The notes under the pieces: generated by a model
What the model was told of the DNA's origin: nothing
The model's input: the letters and a program-made list of their open reading frames with translations, nothing else
The model's database searches: none
Translations under genes and position numbers: made by a program
Part shown: piece after piece, positions 18,109-28,233 of the stretch
Position numbering within the stretch: the stretch's first letter is position 1
How the letters are laid out: every line of letters starts with the position of its first letter
NCBI GenBank assembly: GCA_038531315.1
Contig: JBCBBT010000033.1
Span: forward strand, 1 to 36,496
Length of the DNA: 36,496 nt
Direction of reading: 5' to 3'
Origin: JAJFFW01 sp038531315
GTDB lineage: Bacteria > Pseudomonadota > Alphaproteobacteria > Caulobacterales > Parvularculaceae

Positions 18109-18117
18109 TGTGGAAAA
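18109..18117 (-). promoter_or_regulatory. DnaA-box-like site upstream of the hdaB-like gene
   Basis: The - strand reads TTTTCCACA, which fits the TTWTNCACA consensus. It lies 74 bp upstream of the chosen start of the DnaA-related gene. A single 9-mer is weak evidence alone; the context makes it worth noting. Confidence 0.4.
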
Positions 18118-18198
18118 GTTTCCTACAGTTTGTATAGTATTGCGCATAAATCGAGCGGTTTTGTTAACCAAGAAATTCCCGCCTACGGAGAAAAACGC

Positions 18199-19956
18199 TT
18201 ACGCCACAAAGGCGATAATCAGCGCAATGCCTAATACGACCGCGGTCCAAAGCGCCATGAATCCGATCGGCCAGGACCGCGCGAGCTGGCCTTCTGGTCC
18301 GTGCACGCGATAAATCTGCGTCGCAATGCGCTGAACGCGGGATTGCATCATCCCCCAGGAGCCGCGCCACAAAAGCGCTGTGATTTGCGCGCCCCAGCGC
18401 ATCAGGGCTCGGCCCGGCACGCGATAAAACCAGTCGGTGTCGAGATTGGTGGAGCGCACTTCGGCCGGATACCACTTCATGACGATCAAGACCGCGAACG
18501 CCAACACCGCCCACAGCAACAATTGCAGCTGCTCAACGATATGATAGGCCGAATAAGGATGATAGTCGGCGATTTGCGCCTGATCGGGCAGCAACGCGTA
18601 AAGCGGGCCGGGATTGAGGCCGATGAAGAGACATAAAAACGCCGAGACGCCCATGGCGATCATCATGCCGGGGGGCGTGCGCTCTGCGACGAACACGCGT
18701 TTGGCCGGCGCGTGATTGGTGTTGAAGAAGGTGAAATACGGGATTTTGATCCCGGCATGTTCGAGGACGCCCGCGGACGCGAACAACAAGACAAGCCAGA
18801 TCCACAGAAGATGCGCCTCGCCGGCGGCGTCAATGATAAGCCCCTTGACGACAAAGCCGAGCGTGCCGGGGAAGGCCGAAATCGATAAGGCGCCGATGAT
18901 GCAGAACGCCATCGCGATCGGCATGAATTTATAAAGCCCGCCGAGATCAAGCGCTTTCGACGAGCCGGTCCGGAACATTGCGGCGCCGAGCGCCATGAAC
19001 AACAGCCCCTCAAAGATGATATTGCCGAACGCATAGCCGACCGCGCCGTTGATCGAGCCGAGGCCGATGGCGCAGACCATGAAGCCGACCTGGTTGTTGA
19101 TCGAGTAGCAAAGGACTTTCCGCAGATCATTTTCGATGAGCGCGAAAAAGATCGGGAAGATCGTCATCACGGCGCCGAGATAGATCAGCTCCGGCGTGCC
19201 GGGAAACCCGCGCGCCAGCGAATAGACCGCAAGCTTTGTCGTGAAAATCGCAAGGACGATTGAGCCTGAAATTGTCGATTTCGGATAAGCGTCCTGCACC
19301 CAATTGTGCAACAGAGGAAACGCGCTCTTGATCCCGAAGGCGAGGAAGATGACGAGGGCGGAGAATTTTATCGCGCCGTCGCCGTCGCGCAGGCCAATCT
19401 CGGTAAAGGCGAGCGATCCCGTTTCGCGGAAAATCAGCACAATACCGCCGAGCAACAAGACGCCGGACAGGATCTGGATCGCCAGATAGCGCATGCCGGA
19501 AAGATAGGTGACGCGCGTGCCCGGGGCCCAGACAAGGAAAACGCTGGTGATGGCGGCAAGCTCCCACCAGACAAAAAGCGTAATGAAGTCGCCCGCCAAA
19601 ACCCCGCCGAGCGCCGCCGCCGGATAGGCGAGCATCGCGAAATCCTGCGCGCGATTGCGCTCGTGCCAGGCGTAGATGATGTTGAGCGCAGTCGCGAGGT
19701 GGAAGACGATGGCGAACAATCGCGACAGTGGATCAAGCCGCAGCATGACGACGGCTTCGGCGAATATTTCTAGCCGGCCATAATCGCCAAGCCCGAGGCG
19801 CGACAGGACATAAGCGCTGACGGCGACGGAAGCGAGCATTGCGACTTTGCGAAACGCGGCCGGAACAAACGCGCAGGCGACGGCGAGACCGGTCAGGATC
19901 ACTGCCGGGTTATGCAGCAAGGAGATCAAAAGTCCGGCGCTATTCCCGCTCGTCAT
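18199..19956 (-). CDS. Mrp/Mbh operon third antiporter-like subunit (MrpD/NuoM/NuoN type)
   Basis: A 585-residue polytopic proton-pumping subunit of the NuoL/M/N-MrpA/D superfamily. The key charged residues are kept: Glu132 in FVWWELAAITSV (TM5), Lys210 in FGIKSAFPLLHNWVQDAYP (TM7) and Lys241 (TM8). The last 100 residues are an extra tail with DWFYRVPG, an amphipathic stretch and a final transmembrane helix, longer than a canonical MrpD. It is the last gene of the operon and overlaps the preceding small gene by 17 bp. The start at 19956 follows GAGGAGGGCTATT. It is one of three such subunits here and would form one of the ion channels of the membrane complex. Whether it carries H+, Na+ or K+ cannot be read. 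Confidence 0.88.
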   Translation of the reverse strand: MTSGNSAGLLISLLHNPAVILTGLAVACAFVPAAFRKVAMLASVAVSAYVLSRLGLGDYGRLEIFAEAVVMLRLDPLSRLFAIVFHLATALNIIYAWHERNRAQDFAMLAYPAAALGGVLAGDFITLFVWWELAAITSVFLVWAPGTRVTYLSGMRYLAIQILSGVLLLGGIVLIFRETGSLAFTEIGLRDGDGAIKFSALVIFLAFGIKSAFPLLHNWVQDAYPKSTISGSIVLAIFTTKLAVYSLARGFPGTPELIYLGAVMTIFPIFFALIENDLRKVLCYSINNQVGFMVCAIGLGSINGAVGYAFGNIIFEGLLFMALGAAMFRTGSSKALDLGGLYKFMPIAMAFCIIGALSISAFPGTLGFVVKGLIIDAAGEAHLLWIWLVLLFASAGVLEHAGIKIPYFTFFNTNHAPAKRVFVAERTPPGMMIAMGVSAFLCLFIGLNPGPLYALLPDQAQIADYHPYSAYHIVEQLQLLLWAVLAFAVLIVMKWYPAEVRSTNLDTDWFYRVPGRALMRWGAQITALLWRGSWGMMQSRVQRIATQIYRVHGPEGQLARSWPIGFMALWTAVVLGIALIIAFVA

Positions 19957-20233
19957 AATAGCCCTCCTCGCGGCCGACGAGCTTGCGCAAATGTTGCCCC
20001 GCCAGAACGATGAACATGAATGACCCGAAGCCCCAGAGCGCAAAGAAAATCGGGAACGCCTCGGCGGCGAAATGCGGATGTTTCTTCTGGAAGGCCGGCA
20101 CGAAACCGGCGAGCGCGGCCCCGATCGCGGCCAGCGTCAACACAATCAGAAAGCCGCGCACAAAGGTCTTGTTTTCCGCCCATCCGGGCTTGTCGCGTTC
20201 GCCTTCCGGAACAGACGCGTGATCGTCAGCCAT
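19940..20233 (-). CDS. Small membrane protein in the Mrp-type operon (unknown)
   Basis: A 97-residue protein with a polar N-terminus (MADDHASVPEGERDKPGWAE), two hydrophobic helices (about 31-51 and 60-82) and a charged tail ending YYDERE. The start at 20233 is preceded by GGAGGAAAGCA, a strong ribosome site, and replaces a longer basic extension. It overlaps its upstream neighbour by 8 bp and its downstream neighbour by 17 bp, so translation is coupled. It does not match MrpA-G in my reading. It may be an accessory subunit linking the second and third antiporter-like subunits. Confidence 0.75.
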   Translation of the reverse strand: MADDHASVPEGERDKPGWAENKTFVRGFLIVLTLAAIGAALAGFVPAFQKKHPHFAAEAFPIFFALWGFGSFMFIVLAGQHLRKLVGREEGYYDERE

Positions 20234-20542
20234 TGCTTTCCTCCGCAGCGTCATATGCGCCGGCGCTGTCTTGCGCTTTGTCTTGCGCTTTGTCTTCCGC
20301 TTTGGCGCCGGGCTTTTGGTCAGCAGGATCACGCACCGGCGCCTGCATCGAGTGGAGATAATAGATCACCGCCCCGTTGAAACCGAGAAAACCGACAAGG
20401 AAGACAGCGCCAATCAAAAGCTCCGTCATCGTATCAAAAGCATCGGACATCCGGACGGTCATGGCGATCATCAAGATCACCATCAGCGTCAAAACGCCGG
20501 TGACGCTCAGCGCCAGCGTCAGATTCCAGCCTTCCCCCTGTT

Positions 20543-20546
<4 letters not shown>
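20226..20546 (-). CDS. Small membrane protein with acidic/lysine tail in the Mrp-type operon (unknown)
   Basis: A 106-residue protein with two hydrophobic helices (about 10-30 and 40-64) and a hydrophilic tail containing a KAEDKAQDKAQD repeat rich in Lys, Asp, Gln and Ala. The DNA encoding this tail carries a 12-bp tandem repeat. Its start overlaps the stop of the preceding antiporter subunit as ATGA, a sign of coupled translation. I do not recognise a family. Position and topology suggest a small accessory subunit of the complex. Confidence 0.75.
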
Positions 20547-22065
<1,519 letters not shown>

Positions 22066-22069
<4 letters not shown>

Positions 22070-23571
22070 GACCCGCCCCCTGCTGCGGCGCTGAGCGCGC
22101 GCGCGGCCTGTTCGGCGAGGCTGGCCGTCAGGCCCGTGCGCACGCCGAAATAAATGTTTGCGATCACAAGGATCCACATCGGGATCACCATCAGGAGCGG
22201 CGCTTCTTTAATGTCGCCGGCGAAGGGCCCCTCCGTCGGGACGGGCTTTAACAGGATCAACTCAACGATGCGGCCGACATAAATCACCGCCAGAAAAGAC
22301 GACGCGACAATAAAGAACACAGCCCACACATACCCCGCCTCGTAGCTTGCAACGAGGAGATACCATTTCGACACAAAGCCGACCGTCAGCGGCACGCCGA
22401 TCAGCGACAGGCCGGAAAATATAAATGCGCCCGCCGTATAAGGCATGCGGCGGGCGAGCCCGTCAAAGGCGCCGCAATTATGCGAGCCGAGACGATAGAC
22501 GACGCAAGCGACGGCCATGAACAGCGCGCCTTTCATCAGGCCGTGATTGACGACATGAACGAGCGCCGCAGAAAGCCCCTCTTCGGAGCCGAGCGACAGG
22601 CCGAGAAGGATGTAGCCGATTTGTCCGACCGAGGAATAAGCCAGCAGGCGCTTCACGTCCTCCTGGAAGATCGCCACGATCGAAGCGGCGAACATGCCGA
22701 GAACCGCCAGCGGCAACAGGACATAAGTCAGCGCCGCCTGCATGAAGGCAAAGTCAAAGCCGAAGACCGTATACATGAACCGGATCAGGACATAGATCGA
22801 CACTTTGGTGGCCGTCGCCGCGATAAACGCCGACACCGCCGACGGGGCGTAGGCGTAAGCGTTCGGCAGCCACAGATGCATCGGGAACATCGCCACTTTC
22901 AGCCCGATGCCGACAACAATGAAGGCGAAGCCCGCTTCCACGACGCGGTTGTCCTGGCCGGAAAGGCGCGCGGCGAGATCGGCGATATTGAGCGTGCCCG
23001 TCGCCTGATACAAAAGCCCGATGCCGATCACGAAAAACGTTGCGCCGATGGTGCCCATGACGAGATAGTTGAACGCCGCGGTCAGCGCCCGCCGGTCGGC
23101 GCGCGCGCCAAGCGCAATCAGGGCATAGGTCGAGAGCGAGGAAATCTCCAAAAACACAAACACATTAAAGGCGTCGCCGGTGATCGCCACGCCCAGCAGG
23201 CCGGCAAAACAAATCAGCAAGGCGCCGTAAAAGTTCGATGTCTGATGATGATCGACTTCCTTGCGCACGCTTTCATAGGCGAAAGGGAACACCACCGCCG
23301 CAATGCCGGAGACCAGCGTAAGGACGATGGCGTTCGCCATATCGATCCGGTACTCAATGCCGAGCGGCGGGGCCCAGTCGCCGAGGAAATAGGAGACCGG
23401 TCCGCCATTTGCGACGCCGTAGAGCAAGGCGGCACAGGCGATAAATGTCAGCCAGGAAATCAGCGTCGCCCAGGCCCAGGGCGCCAGCCCGCGCGGCAGG
23501 AGGATCGTGATCGGCGCCGCAATCAGCGGCAGGATCACCGGCAATACCGGCAATTGCGACATCAAGCTCAT
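22066..23571 (-). CDS. mrpD: Cation/H+ antiporter subunit D
   Basis: A 501-residue MrpD homologue. Visible marks are Glu142 in FNVFVFLEISSLSTYALIAL, Lys225 in GIGLKVAMFPMHLWLPNAY, Lys256 in the following TATKVSIYV helix, and GQIGYILLGLSLG further on. These are the conserved proton-path residues of the NuoL/M/N-Mrp family. It directly follows mrpC and overlaps it by 4 bp, as in canonical Mrp and archaeal Mbh operons. The complex exchanges Na+ (or K+) for H+ using the proton motive force. Confidence 0.93.
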
Positions 23572-24341
23572 GACGCGCCTCCGGCGGGCGGCGCGGTCAG
23601 ATCGACCCCGTATTCGGCGATGGCGTCGTCGGCTTCAAGCTCGTCTTCTTCGATGGTGCCATAGGCTTCGCGGATGCGCACCGCGAGCGCGAGCCCCACG
23701 GCGGTTGTCGCGACGCCAACGACAATCGCGGTCAGGATCAGAACATGGGGCAGCGGGTTCGTGTAAATAATCTCGCCGGCGGCGTGGGCCGCCTCGTTCA
23801 CCGCATAGGCCGCATCGCCGGCTGACGCATCGTCATGAAGAACATTCGTGTAAGGAGCATCGGCTTGCGCCGCATCAGCATCGGCGGGTGCGCCCGCCGC
23901 CGCGCTGTTTGCCTCAGCACCATGGTCGCCGCCCTGCGCGCTCTCACCAGCGCCCCCGTCAGCGCCCTTTTCACTGTCGGCGTGGTTGGCGTTGTTGTGG
24001 TTGGCGTTGTTGTGGTTGGCGGCGTTTCCAGCGTGGCCGTCTTCGCCGCCGCCGCCATGTCCTTTGTCATGTCCTTTGTCGTGTCCTTTATCGTGTCCGG
24101 GGCCATCTCCCGCGCCATGCGCATCGCCGTGGCCGCCGCCATAATCGCCCATCAGGATCGGCGCCGTGCCGCCTAAAATCTTCCCGATCGAGATATAAAA
24201 AATAAAGACCGACGTCTGGAACAGATTGAGGCCGATAATCTTTTTCACCAGATTGCCGCGGCTGATGACGGTATAAAGCCCCGTCATCATCAGCAGGATG
24301 AAGATCCAGTAGTTATACCGTTCCAGAATAAATTCGATCAT
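23568..24341 (-). CDS. mrpC: MrpC/NuoK-like subunit with a large His-rich periplasmic insertion
   Basis: A 257-residue MrpC, about twice the usual 110-130 residues. TM1 and TM2 (about 10-28 and 38-58) enclose the basic cytoplasmic loop SRGNLVKKIIG, and TM3 (about 198-222) carries the family's NPLPHVLILTAIVVGVA segment. Between TM2 and TM3, residues 66-190 form a low-complexity insertion with 13 His, many Gly, Asp and Ala, a GHDKGHDKGHDKGH repeat (82-95) and an NHNNANHNNANH repeat (109-120). By NuoK topology this loop faces the periplasm. It resembles metal-binding His-rich loops of zinc/nickel proteins. The acidic C-terminal tail is also longer than usual. It lies 12 bp after mrpB and overlaps mrpD by 4 bp. 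Confidence 0.9.
   Translation of the reverse strand: MIEFILERYNYWIFILLMMTGLYTVISRGNLVKKIIGLNLFQTSVFIFYISIGKILGGTAPILMGDYGGGHGDAHGAGDGPGHDKGHDKGHDKGHGGGGEDGHAGNAANHNNANHNNANHADSEKGADGGAGESAQGGDHGAEANSAAAGAPADADAAQADAPYTNVLHDDASAGDAAYAVNEAAHAAGEIIYTNPLPHVLILTAIVVGVATTAVGLALAVRIREAYGTIEEDELEADDAIAEYGVDLTAPPAGGAS
23772..24146 (-). repeat. His/Gly/Asp-rich low-complexity insertion within mrpC
   Basis: The DNA for MrpC residues 66-190 contains a 12-bp tandem repeat (codons Gly-His-Asp-Lys, three copies) and a 15-bp tandem repeat (codons Asn-His-Asn-Asn-Ala). These microrepeats suggest growth by replication slippage. The flanking mrpC core shows no such structure. Confidence 0.85.
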
Positions 24342-24353
24342 GCCAGCGCGCGC

Positions 24354-24794
24354 CTACCAGTCGTTCGGATCGATTTCAGGCTCGCGGCCGGCGAAATGAT
24401 AAAAGATCACCAACATCGTCGCGGCGACGGCCATGCCGACGCCAAACTCGACGATCAAGATGCCGTAATGCTGGCCCGCATGGTGCGTTGAGTCCGGATC
24501 GATGGCGTCATATCCGAGGAAATTTGCGCCAAGCAGCATGGTCGCAACTCCCGTGCCGGCATAGAGCAGGACGCCGAGCACCATCAGAAATTTAAGAACG
24601 CTTTCCGGCAGCGCCTTCTTCGTCGCATCGAGCCCGAAGGAGAGCGCATGCAGAATAAAAGCGACCGCGAAAATAACGCCGGCCTGAAAGCCGCCGCCGG
24701 GGCCGTAGTCGCCGTGAAACTGAACGTAAAAAGCAAACACAAGGATCGGCGCGAAAAGGATTTTCGTCACAACCCGGAGGATCAGATGTTCCAT
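24354..24794 (-). CDS. mrpB: Cation/H+ antiporter subunit B
   Basis: A 146-residue four-helix MnhB/MrpB protein (PF04039 type). The YVQFHGDYGPGGGFQAGV motif with the conserved glycines is clear, as is the GILIVEFGVGMAVAATML last helix. Its start shares one base with the stop of the upstream A'-type gene. It corresponds to MbhF of archaeal membrane hydrogenases. Confidence 0.93.
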   Translation of the reverse strand: MEHLILRVVTKILFAPILVFAFYVQFHGDYGPGGGFQAGVIFAVAFILHALSFGLDATKKALPESVLKFLMVLGVLLYAGTGVATMLLGANFLGYDAIDPDSTHHAGQHYGILIVEFGVGMAVAATMLVIFYHFAGREPEIDPNDW

Positions 24795-25405
24795 CAGCCG
24801 CCCTCCCCGTCGCCGGCGTCCGGATCCGGCTTATCGGAGACCAGCCGGCCGCCGCGCGCGCTCCCTGCGCCGAGGAGGAGAATGACCGCGAGCCCCGCGG
24901 TGAAGACGACCACCGTCTCGCCGAGCGTGTCAAAGCCGCGATAGCTTGCAAGGACCGCCGTGACGATATTGGGAACGGCGATGTCTTTCGGCGTCCGCTC
25001 GACATAGGCCTGACCCACATACGAATTCGCCGGCGCATTGGCGTCGCCGAAGGCCGGCATGTCGATGGTCGCGTAGACTAGCGCCGCCCCGACAACGAGA
25101 ACGGACACAAGCGCCACGGGCGCCCGTCCGGGGGTCACCGGCTTTTCGCGGCGCGCCGTCAGCAACATGCCGCCGAGCATCAGGACCGTTGAAATCCCTG
25201 CGCCGACAGCCGCCTCGGTGAAGGCGACATCGACCGCATCCAGCGAGACGAAAAACGCCGCCGACAACAGCGAGTAAATGCCGGAAAGCATCACCACCGC
25301 GAACAGATGGCGCGAGCGCAACATGGCGAGCGCCACGACGATCAACAGCGTCAGCAACGCCACATCGAGAAGGACGATCGGATTTTCCGTCATTTCAGCC
25401 GTCAC
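24794..25405 (-). CDS. MrpA C-terminal-type subunit (MbhD-MbhE fusion, DUF4040)
   Basis: A 203-residue membrane protein equal to the C-terminal part of MrpA only. The first half is MbhD/DUF4040-like, with the Glu in DVAFTEAAVGAG. The second half is MbhE-like, with GFDTLGETVVVFTAGLAVI. The NuoL-like N-terminal part of MrpA is missing. I choose the GTG start at 25405: AGGAGGACGCC stands just before it and it overlaps the mrpG stop as GTGA. The next ATG, 12 bp later, is a possible alternative. The C-terminus is acidic and Gly-rich. Confidence 0.88.
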   Translation of the reverse strand: MTAEMTENPIVLLDVALLTLLIVVALAMLRSRHLFAVVMLSGIYSLLSAAFFVSLDAVDVAFTEAAVGAGISTVLMLGGMLLTARREKPVTPGRAPVALVSVLVVGAALVYATIDMPAFGDANAPANSYVGQAYVERTPKDIAVPNIVTAVLASYRGFDTLGETVVVFTAGLAVILLLGAGSARGGRLVSDKPDPDAGDGEGG

Positions 25406-25740
25406 GGCGCGTCCTCCTGTCTTTTTAATTCTGCGCCGACAAGCGGGCGAAGCCCGACGACATAAGCGGCGTGGGCGATGGCGTGCGTTGCGACGGGGCT
25501 TGTCAAAAACAGGAAAAAGCCGATGAAGCCAAGCTTGGCGACAACGATCCAACTCGGCGCCTGTAAAGCCATGCCGATCAGGATAAGCTCCGCGCCCGCC
25601 GTATCGGTGACGCCCGCCGCATGCAGGCGCGTGAAGAAATCCGGAAACCGGACAATGCCGATCGCCCCGACCACGACGCCGGCCCCGCCGACGACGATCA
25701 GGATCCATGACAGGATATCTGCGATCAACGCCCAGCTCAT
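25402..25740 (-). CDS. mrpG: Cation/H+ antiporter subunit G
   Basis: A 112-residue MnhG/MrpG protein (PF03334 type) with three helices and the typical IGIVRFPDFFTRLHAAGVTDT motif region, followed by the PVATHAIAHAAY end. Start overlaps the mrpF stop by 4 bp. Matches MbhC in archaeal operons. Confidence 0.93.
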   Translation of the reverse strand: MSWALIADILSWILIVVGGAGVVVGAIGIVRFPDFFTRLHAAGVTDTAGAELILIGMALQAPSWIVVAKLGFIGFFLFLTSPVATHAIAHAAYVVGLRPLVGAELKRQEDAP

Positions 25741-26156
25741 GTCTGACGCTTCCCATTATTATCGTTGATGTCGCCAATGTCGCGGGCGGCTTCAACGCCG
25801 AGCGGCGCGCTGGCGTCGACCTTGTCTTCGAGCGCGCGGCCGTCGACCTTGTGGGGCTCGACAAAAACCGGCCGGTCGGCGGCGGCGCCCTGCATCGAGA
25901 TCGACAAGGTCCGATAGCGGAAGAATTTCAAAATCGCGATCAGCGCCGCGAAGTTGATCAGCGCATAGAGAATGGCGATATCGAGAAAATCGGGCCGCCC
26001 CGTCAAAAAGCCCATTAAGCCGATCAGGATCACGGTTTTGGTGCCGAAACTGTTGCCCGCAAGGACGCGGTCATACATCGTCGGACCCGCGAAGGCGCGC
26101 GCCAGGACGACCGCCATGGCGGTGACGATCGACAAGGTGGCGACGCCGAACATCAT
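25737..26156 (-). CDS. mrpF: Cation/H+ antiporter subunit F
   Basis: A 139-residue MnhF/MrpF protein (PF04066 type). The core of about 85 residues has three helices with ARAFAGPTMYDRVLAGN and the ILYALINFAALIAILKF end. A hydrophilic tail of about 50 residues with many Asp, Ala and Lys extends beyond the normal length of about 90. Two ATGs stand in a row at the start. It lies 6 bp after mrpE. Confidence 0.92.
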   Translation of the reverse strand: MMFGVATLSIVTAMAVVLARAFAGPTMYDRVLAGNSFGTKTVILIGLMGFLTGRPDFLDIAILYALINFAALIAILKFFRYRTLSISMQGAAADRPVFVEPHKVDGRALEDKVDASAPLGVEAARDIGDINDNNGKRQT

Positions 26157-26162
26157 GCCCCC

Positions 26163-26651
26163 TCAACCGCCTTTGACTTTGTTTTCAACCGCCGCGACGC
26201 GCGCGCCCATCTCCGCAATCGCGGCCTCATCGGCGAGTTCATCGGTCAGGGCGTGGATCAGAATATGATCGTCTTCGAGATTGACGCTCACCGTCCCCGG
26301 CGTCAGCGTGATCGAATTGGCGAATGTCGCCCGGCCCGCGGCGGTGAGCGACGGCGCCGGGATGCGCACCATTTTCGGCGACAGATTTGGCCGAACCGCA
26401 ATCGCCTCACGCGCCACCATGATGTTGGCCTTGCCGATTTCGGCGGCGAGCCAGCCCCAATATCCGAAAACCCGCGGCATCAATCCGCCGGGCACGCCTT
26501 CTTCATCGAGAACACCCGCGCGATCAGCGAGCCAGACCGACAGGGCGACCGATACGACGCCGAAAAACAACAGCAACGCCTTGTCGAAATAGCCCGACAA
26601 AAGGAGCCACAACCCCGACAGCGCAATAGCTAGTATAATGTAACGTCCCAT
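26163..26651 (-). CDS. mrpE: Cation/H+ antiporter subunit E
   Basis: A 162-residue MnhE/MrpE protein (PF01899 type) and the first gene of the eleven-gene operon. It has an N-terminal hydrophobic hairpin, the conserved PNLSPKMVRIPAPSL segment and a SITLTPGTVSVNLEDDHILIHAL cytoplasmic domain. The start at 26651 follows AAGGGGCCGC. The operon promoter should lie in 26652-26760, where the sequence is AT-rich, but I could not pick a clear -35/-10 pair. Confidence 0.93.
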   Translation of the reverse strand: MGRYIILAIALSGLWLLLSGYFDKALLLFFGVVSVALSVWLADRAGVLDEEGVPGGLMPRVFGYWGWLAAEIGKANIMVAREAIAVRPNLSPKMVRIPAPSLTAAGRATFANSITLTPGTVSVNLEDDHILIHALTDELADEAAIAEMGARVAAVENKVKGG

Positions 26652-27133
26652 GCGGCCCCTTCAGCCATGCCAACACAGATCACAACAAAGGCAAATCATT
26701 ACAAAGGATAACCCGGCGCCGCGGCCCGCCGGCGACAGAATACTCCCCCCGCACTTAGCCTCGCCAAGCGCCATGAATCAATAGGTTGCGCTGAGAACTG
26801 CGGGCAAAGTCTGATTTCCGACATTTTGATCGCCGCCGCCGGCGCTGCCGCGGCGCGCCGCCCCCCGGAGCCGCTATCGGCGCCCGCGCAAAGCCCGCCC
26901 GCCGGGCGGATCGGACCCGCCAACTTGGATCGCCTGCAAAGATAGAACGGCTGCAAAGAGATGAAGCGGCGGCGAGATGCGACGGGCCGCCTCGACGCGA
27001 TGCGCCCCCCGGCGCTAAAGTCGAAAAGCGCATCAAGCGCCAATCAGATGCGGTGATCCCCCTACGGACAGACCGCGTCATAATCCTCAAACAGAGGGCG
27101 TCGTTCTAACCCTTGGAAAGGGAGATCTTCGCC
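26652..27133. other. Intergenic region between mrpE and the urcA-like gene
   Basis: 482 bp between divergent genes. The 50 bp next to mrpE are AT-rich and should hold its promoter. The middle is GC-rich with short GC hairpins and two overlapping - strand frames of arginine-rich composition that I do not believe. The urcA ribosome site GGGAGA is at 27119-27124. No RNA gene seen. Confidence 0.4.
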
Positions 27134-27445
27134 ATGTCTAAACGCTTCACCGGCTTTGCCCTGTTTTTCTGCGCCGTCGGCCTCGCCTCGGGCGCCGCCC
27201 ATGCGGGCGATTTTGCGTTCAAATATCAAAAACACGAACTCGCCTCCCAGGAAAGCGCCGCGGCTTTGTTTGCGCGCCTCGAAGCGCGGGTGAAAAGCTA
27301 TTGCTCGACCCCTGGCCGCAAGCCGCTATCGCAACAGGCGGTCGAAAAAGAGTGCGTCGACGACACGCTTGAGGACGCCGTCCGCCAGATCCGCCATCCA
27401 TACATTGACAGGATGTATGCCTCGATGAGCGACAGCGCCGCGTAG
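27134..27445 (+). CDS. UrcA family protein
   Basis: A 103-residue secreted protein of the UrcA family, common in Caulobacterales and Sphingomonadales and of unknown function. A signal peptide (MSKRFTGFALFFCAVGLASG, AAHA) is followed by the family layout: FKYQKHELASQESAAALFARLEAR, a Cys (SYCSTPG), a second Cys (EKECVDD) and a C-terminal helix ending near DRMYASM. The two Cys could form a disulfide. The ATG at 27134 has GGGAGA about 9 bp upstream. The reading frame stays open for 100 codons beyond its TAG. Confidence 0.82.
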   Translation: MSKRFTGFALFFCAVGLASGAAHAGDFAFKYQKHELASQESAAALFARLEARVKSYCSTPGRKPLSQQAVEKECVDDTLEDAVRQIRHPYIDRMYASMSDSAA

Positions 27446-28233
27446 CCGCGCGCCGCAACCGTCTTCAATATTCGGGCCGGCGCCCAAACAAACCTCGCCT
27501 GCGCGAACGGCCCGGATATTGGCGCGCCCACCCGTCAGGATGAAGCGGCCTGGTCGCCGGAGGCGGTCCGTGATCGCGCGGGATTTTGTGGCCCGACCCG
27601 CCCCCGCGCGAGCCTCCAATCTCCTGACTTTATCCCCCGCCTTTTTAGCCAGCCACAGAGCGATCACTCCGAACGGCGGAACTATCAATGGCGATTGGCG
27701 TGGCGGGCCGCCGCCGCCGGCAAGCGTTACGGTTACGGTTACGGCTAAGACGATGTTGCGCCGGGTGCTTTTATCTGCCTACTGAAAGAAATGATTGCAG
27801 AGCATCTTTCGTGGTCCATATCCCGCTGACCCGTCGGCCCAATGGCCGCCGAACCTGAGAATGCGCGCGCCCCCAAGACAACGCGGCGATCATCGACACG
27901 CCCAACGCCGCGACACGTATCGGGCGATAGCGGCGTCAAACCGGGCGATCCGATTTTTCGTCAACCAAGACAAGTGATCGAACATTTCAAGCTCTGTTGA
28001 GGAGGTTTGAATCACCGGTCGCGCCCGTTAAAAGGACCGAGATGTGGTCATTAGCGACTGTTGTGGCGAACGGCAATTTCTCGCCAGAAGCGGAAGTAGC
28101 TCACCCTTGAACTAACGTCAGACTTCAGGAGCTTTTTTGCCCTTCAGCGAGACTGGTATTTTTGTTATCGGAAGTATTGATTTCGGCTTGTCAACGGACA
28201 GATCGAACGTCATTCATTAAGTTTCTGCCTGCT
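27446..28233. other. Gene-poor stretch before the HAD phosphatase
   Basis: About 790 bp with no gene I can support. The frame of the urcA gene continues open after its TAG to a TAA at 27746-27748 and ends in RYGYGYG, encoded by GGTTAC repeats, but it has no usable start. From about 27940 GC falls. GAGGAGGTTTGAATC at 28000-28014 looks like a ribosome site without a following long frame. CAGGAGCTTTTTTGCCC lies at 28127-28143. The phosphatase promoter must be in the last 200 bp. Confidence 0.4.

Noticed and set aside
22480..23664. Long + strand frame of 394 codons opposite mrpD
   Set aside because: Charged, Arg/Asp/His-rich shadow of the mrpD gene, which has conserved ion-path residues.
26755..27090. 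A - strand frame of 111 codons upstream of the urcA-like gene
   Set aside because: Arginine/serine-rich, no ribosome site, overlapped by other equally long frames in GC-rich DNA.
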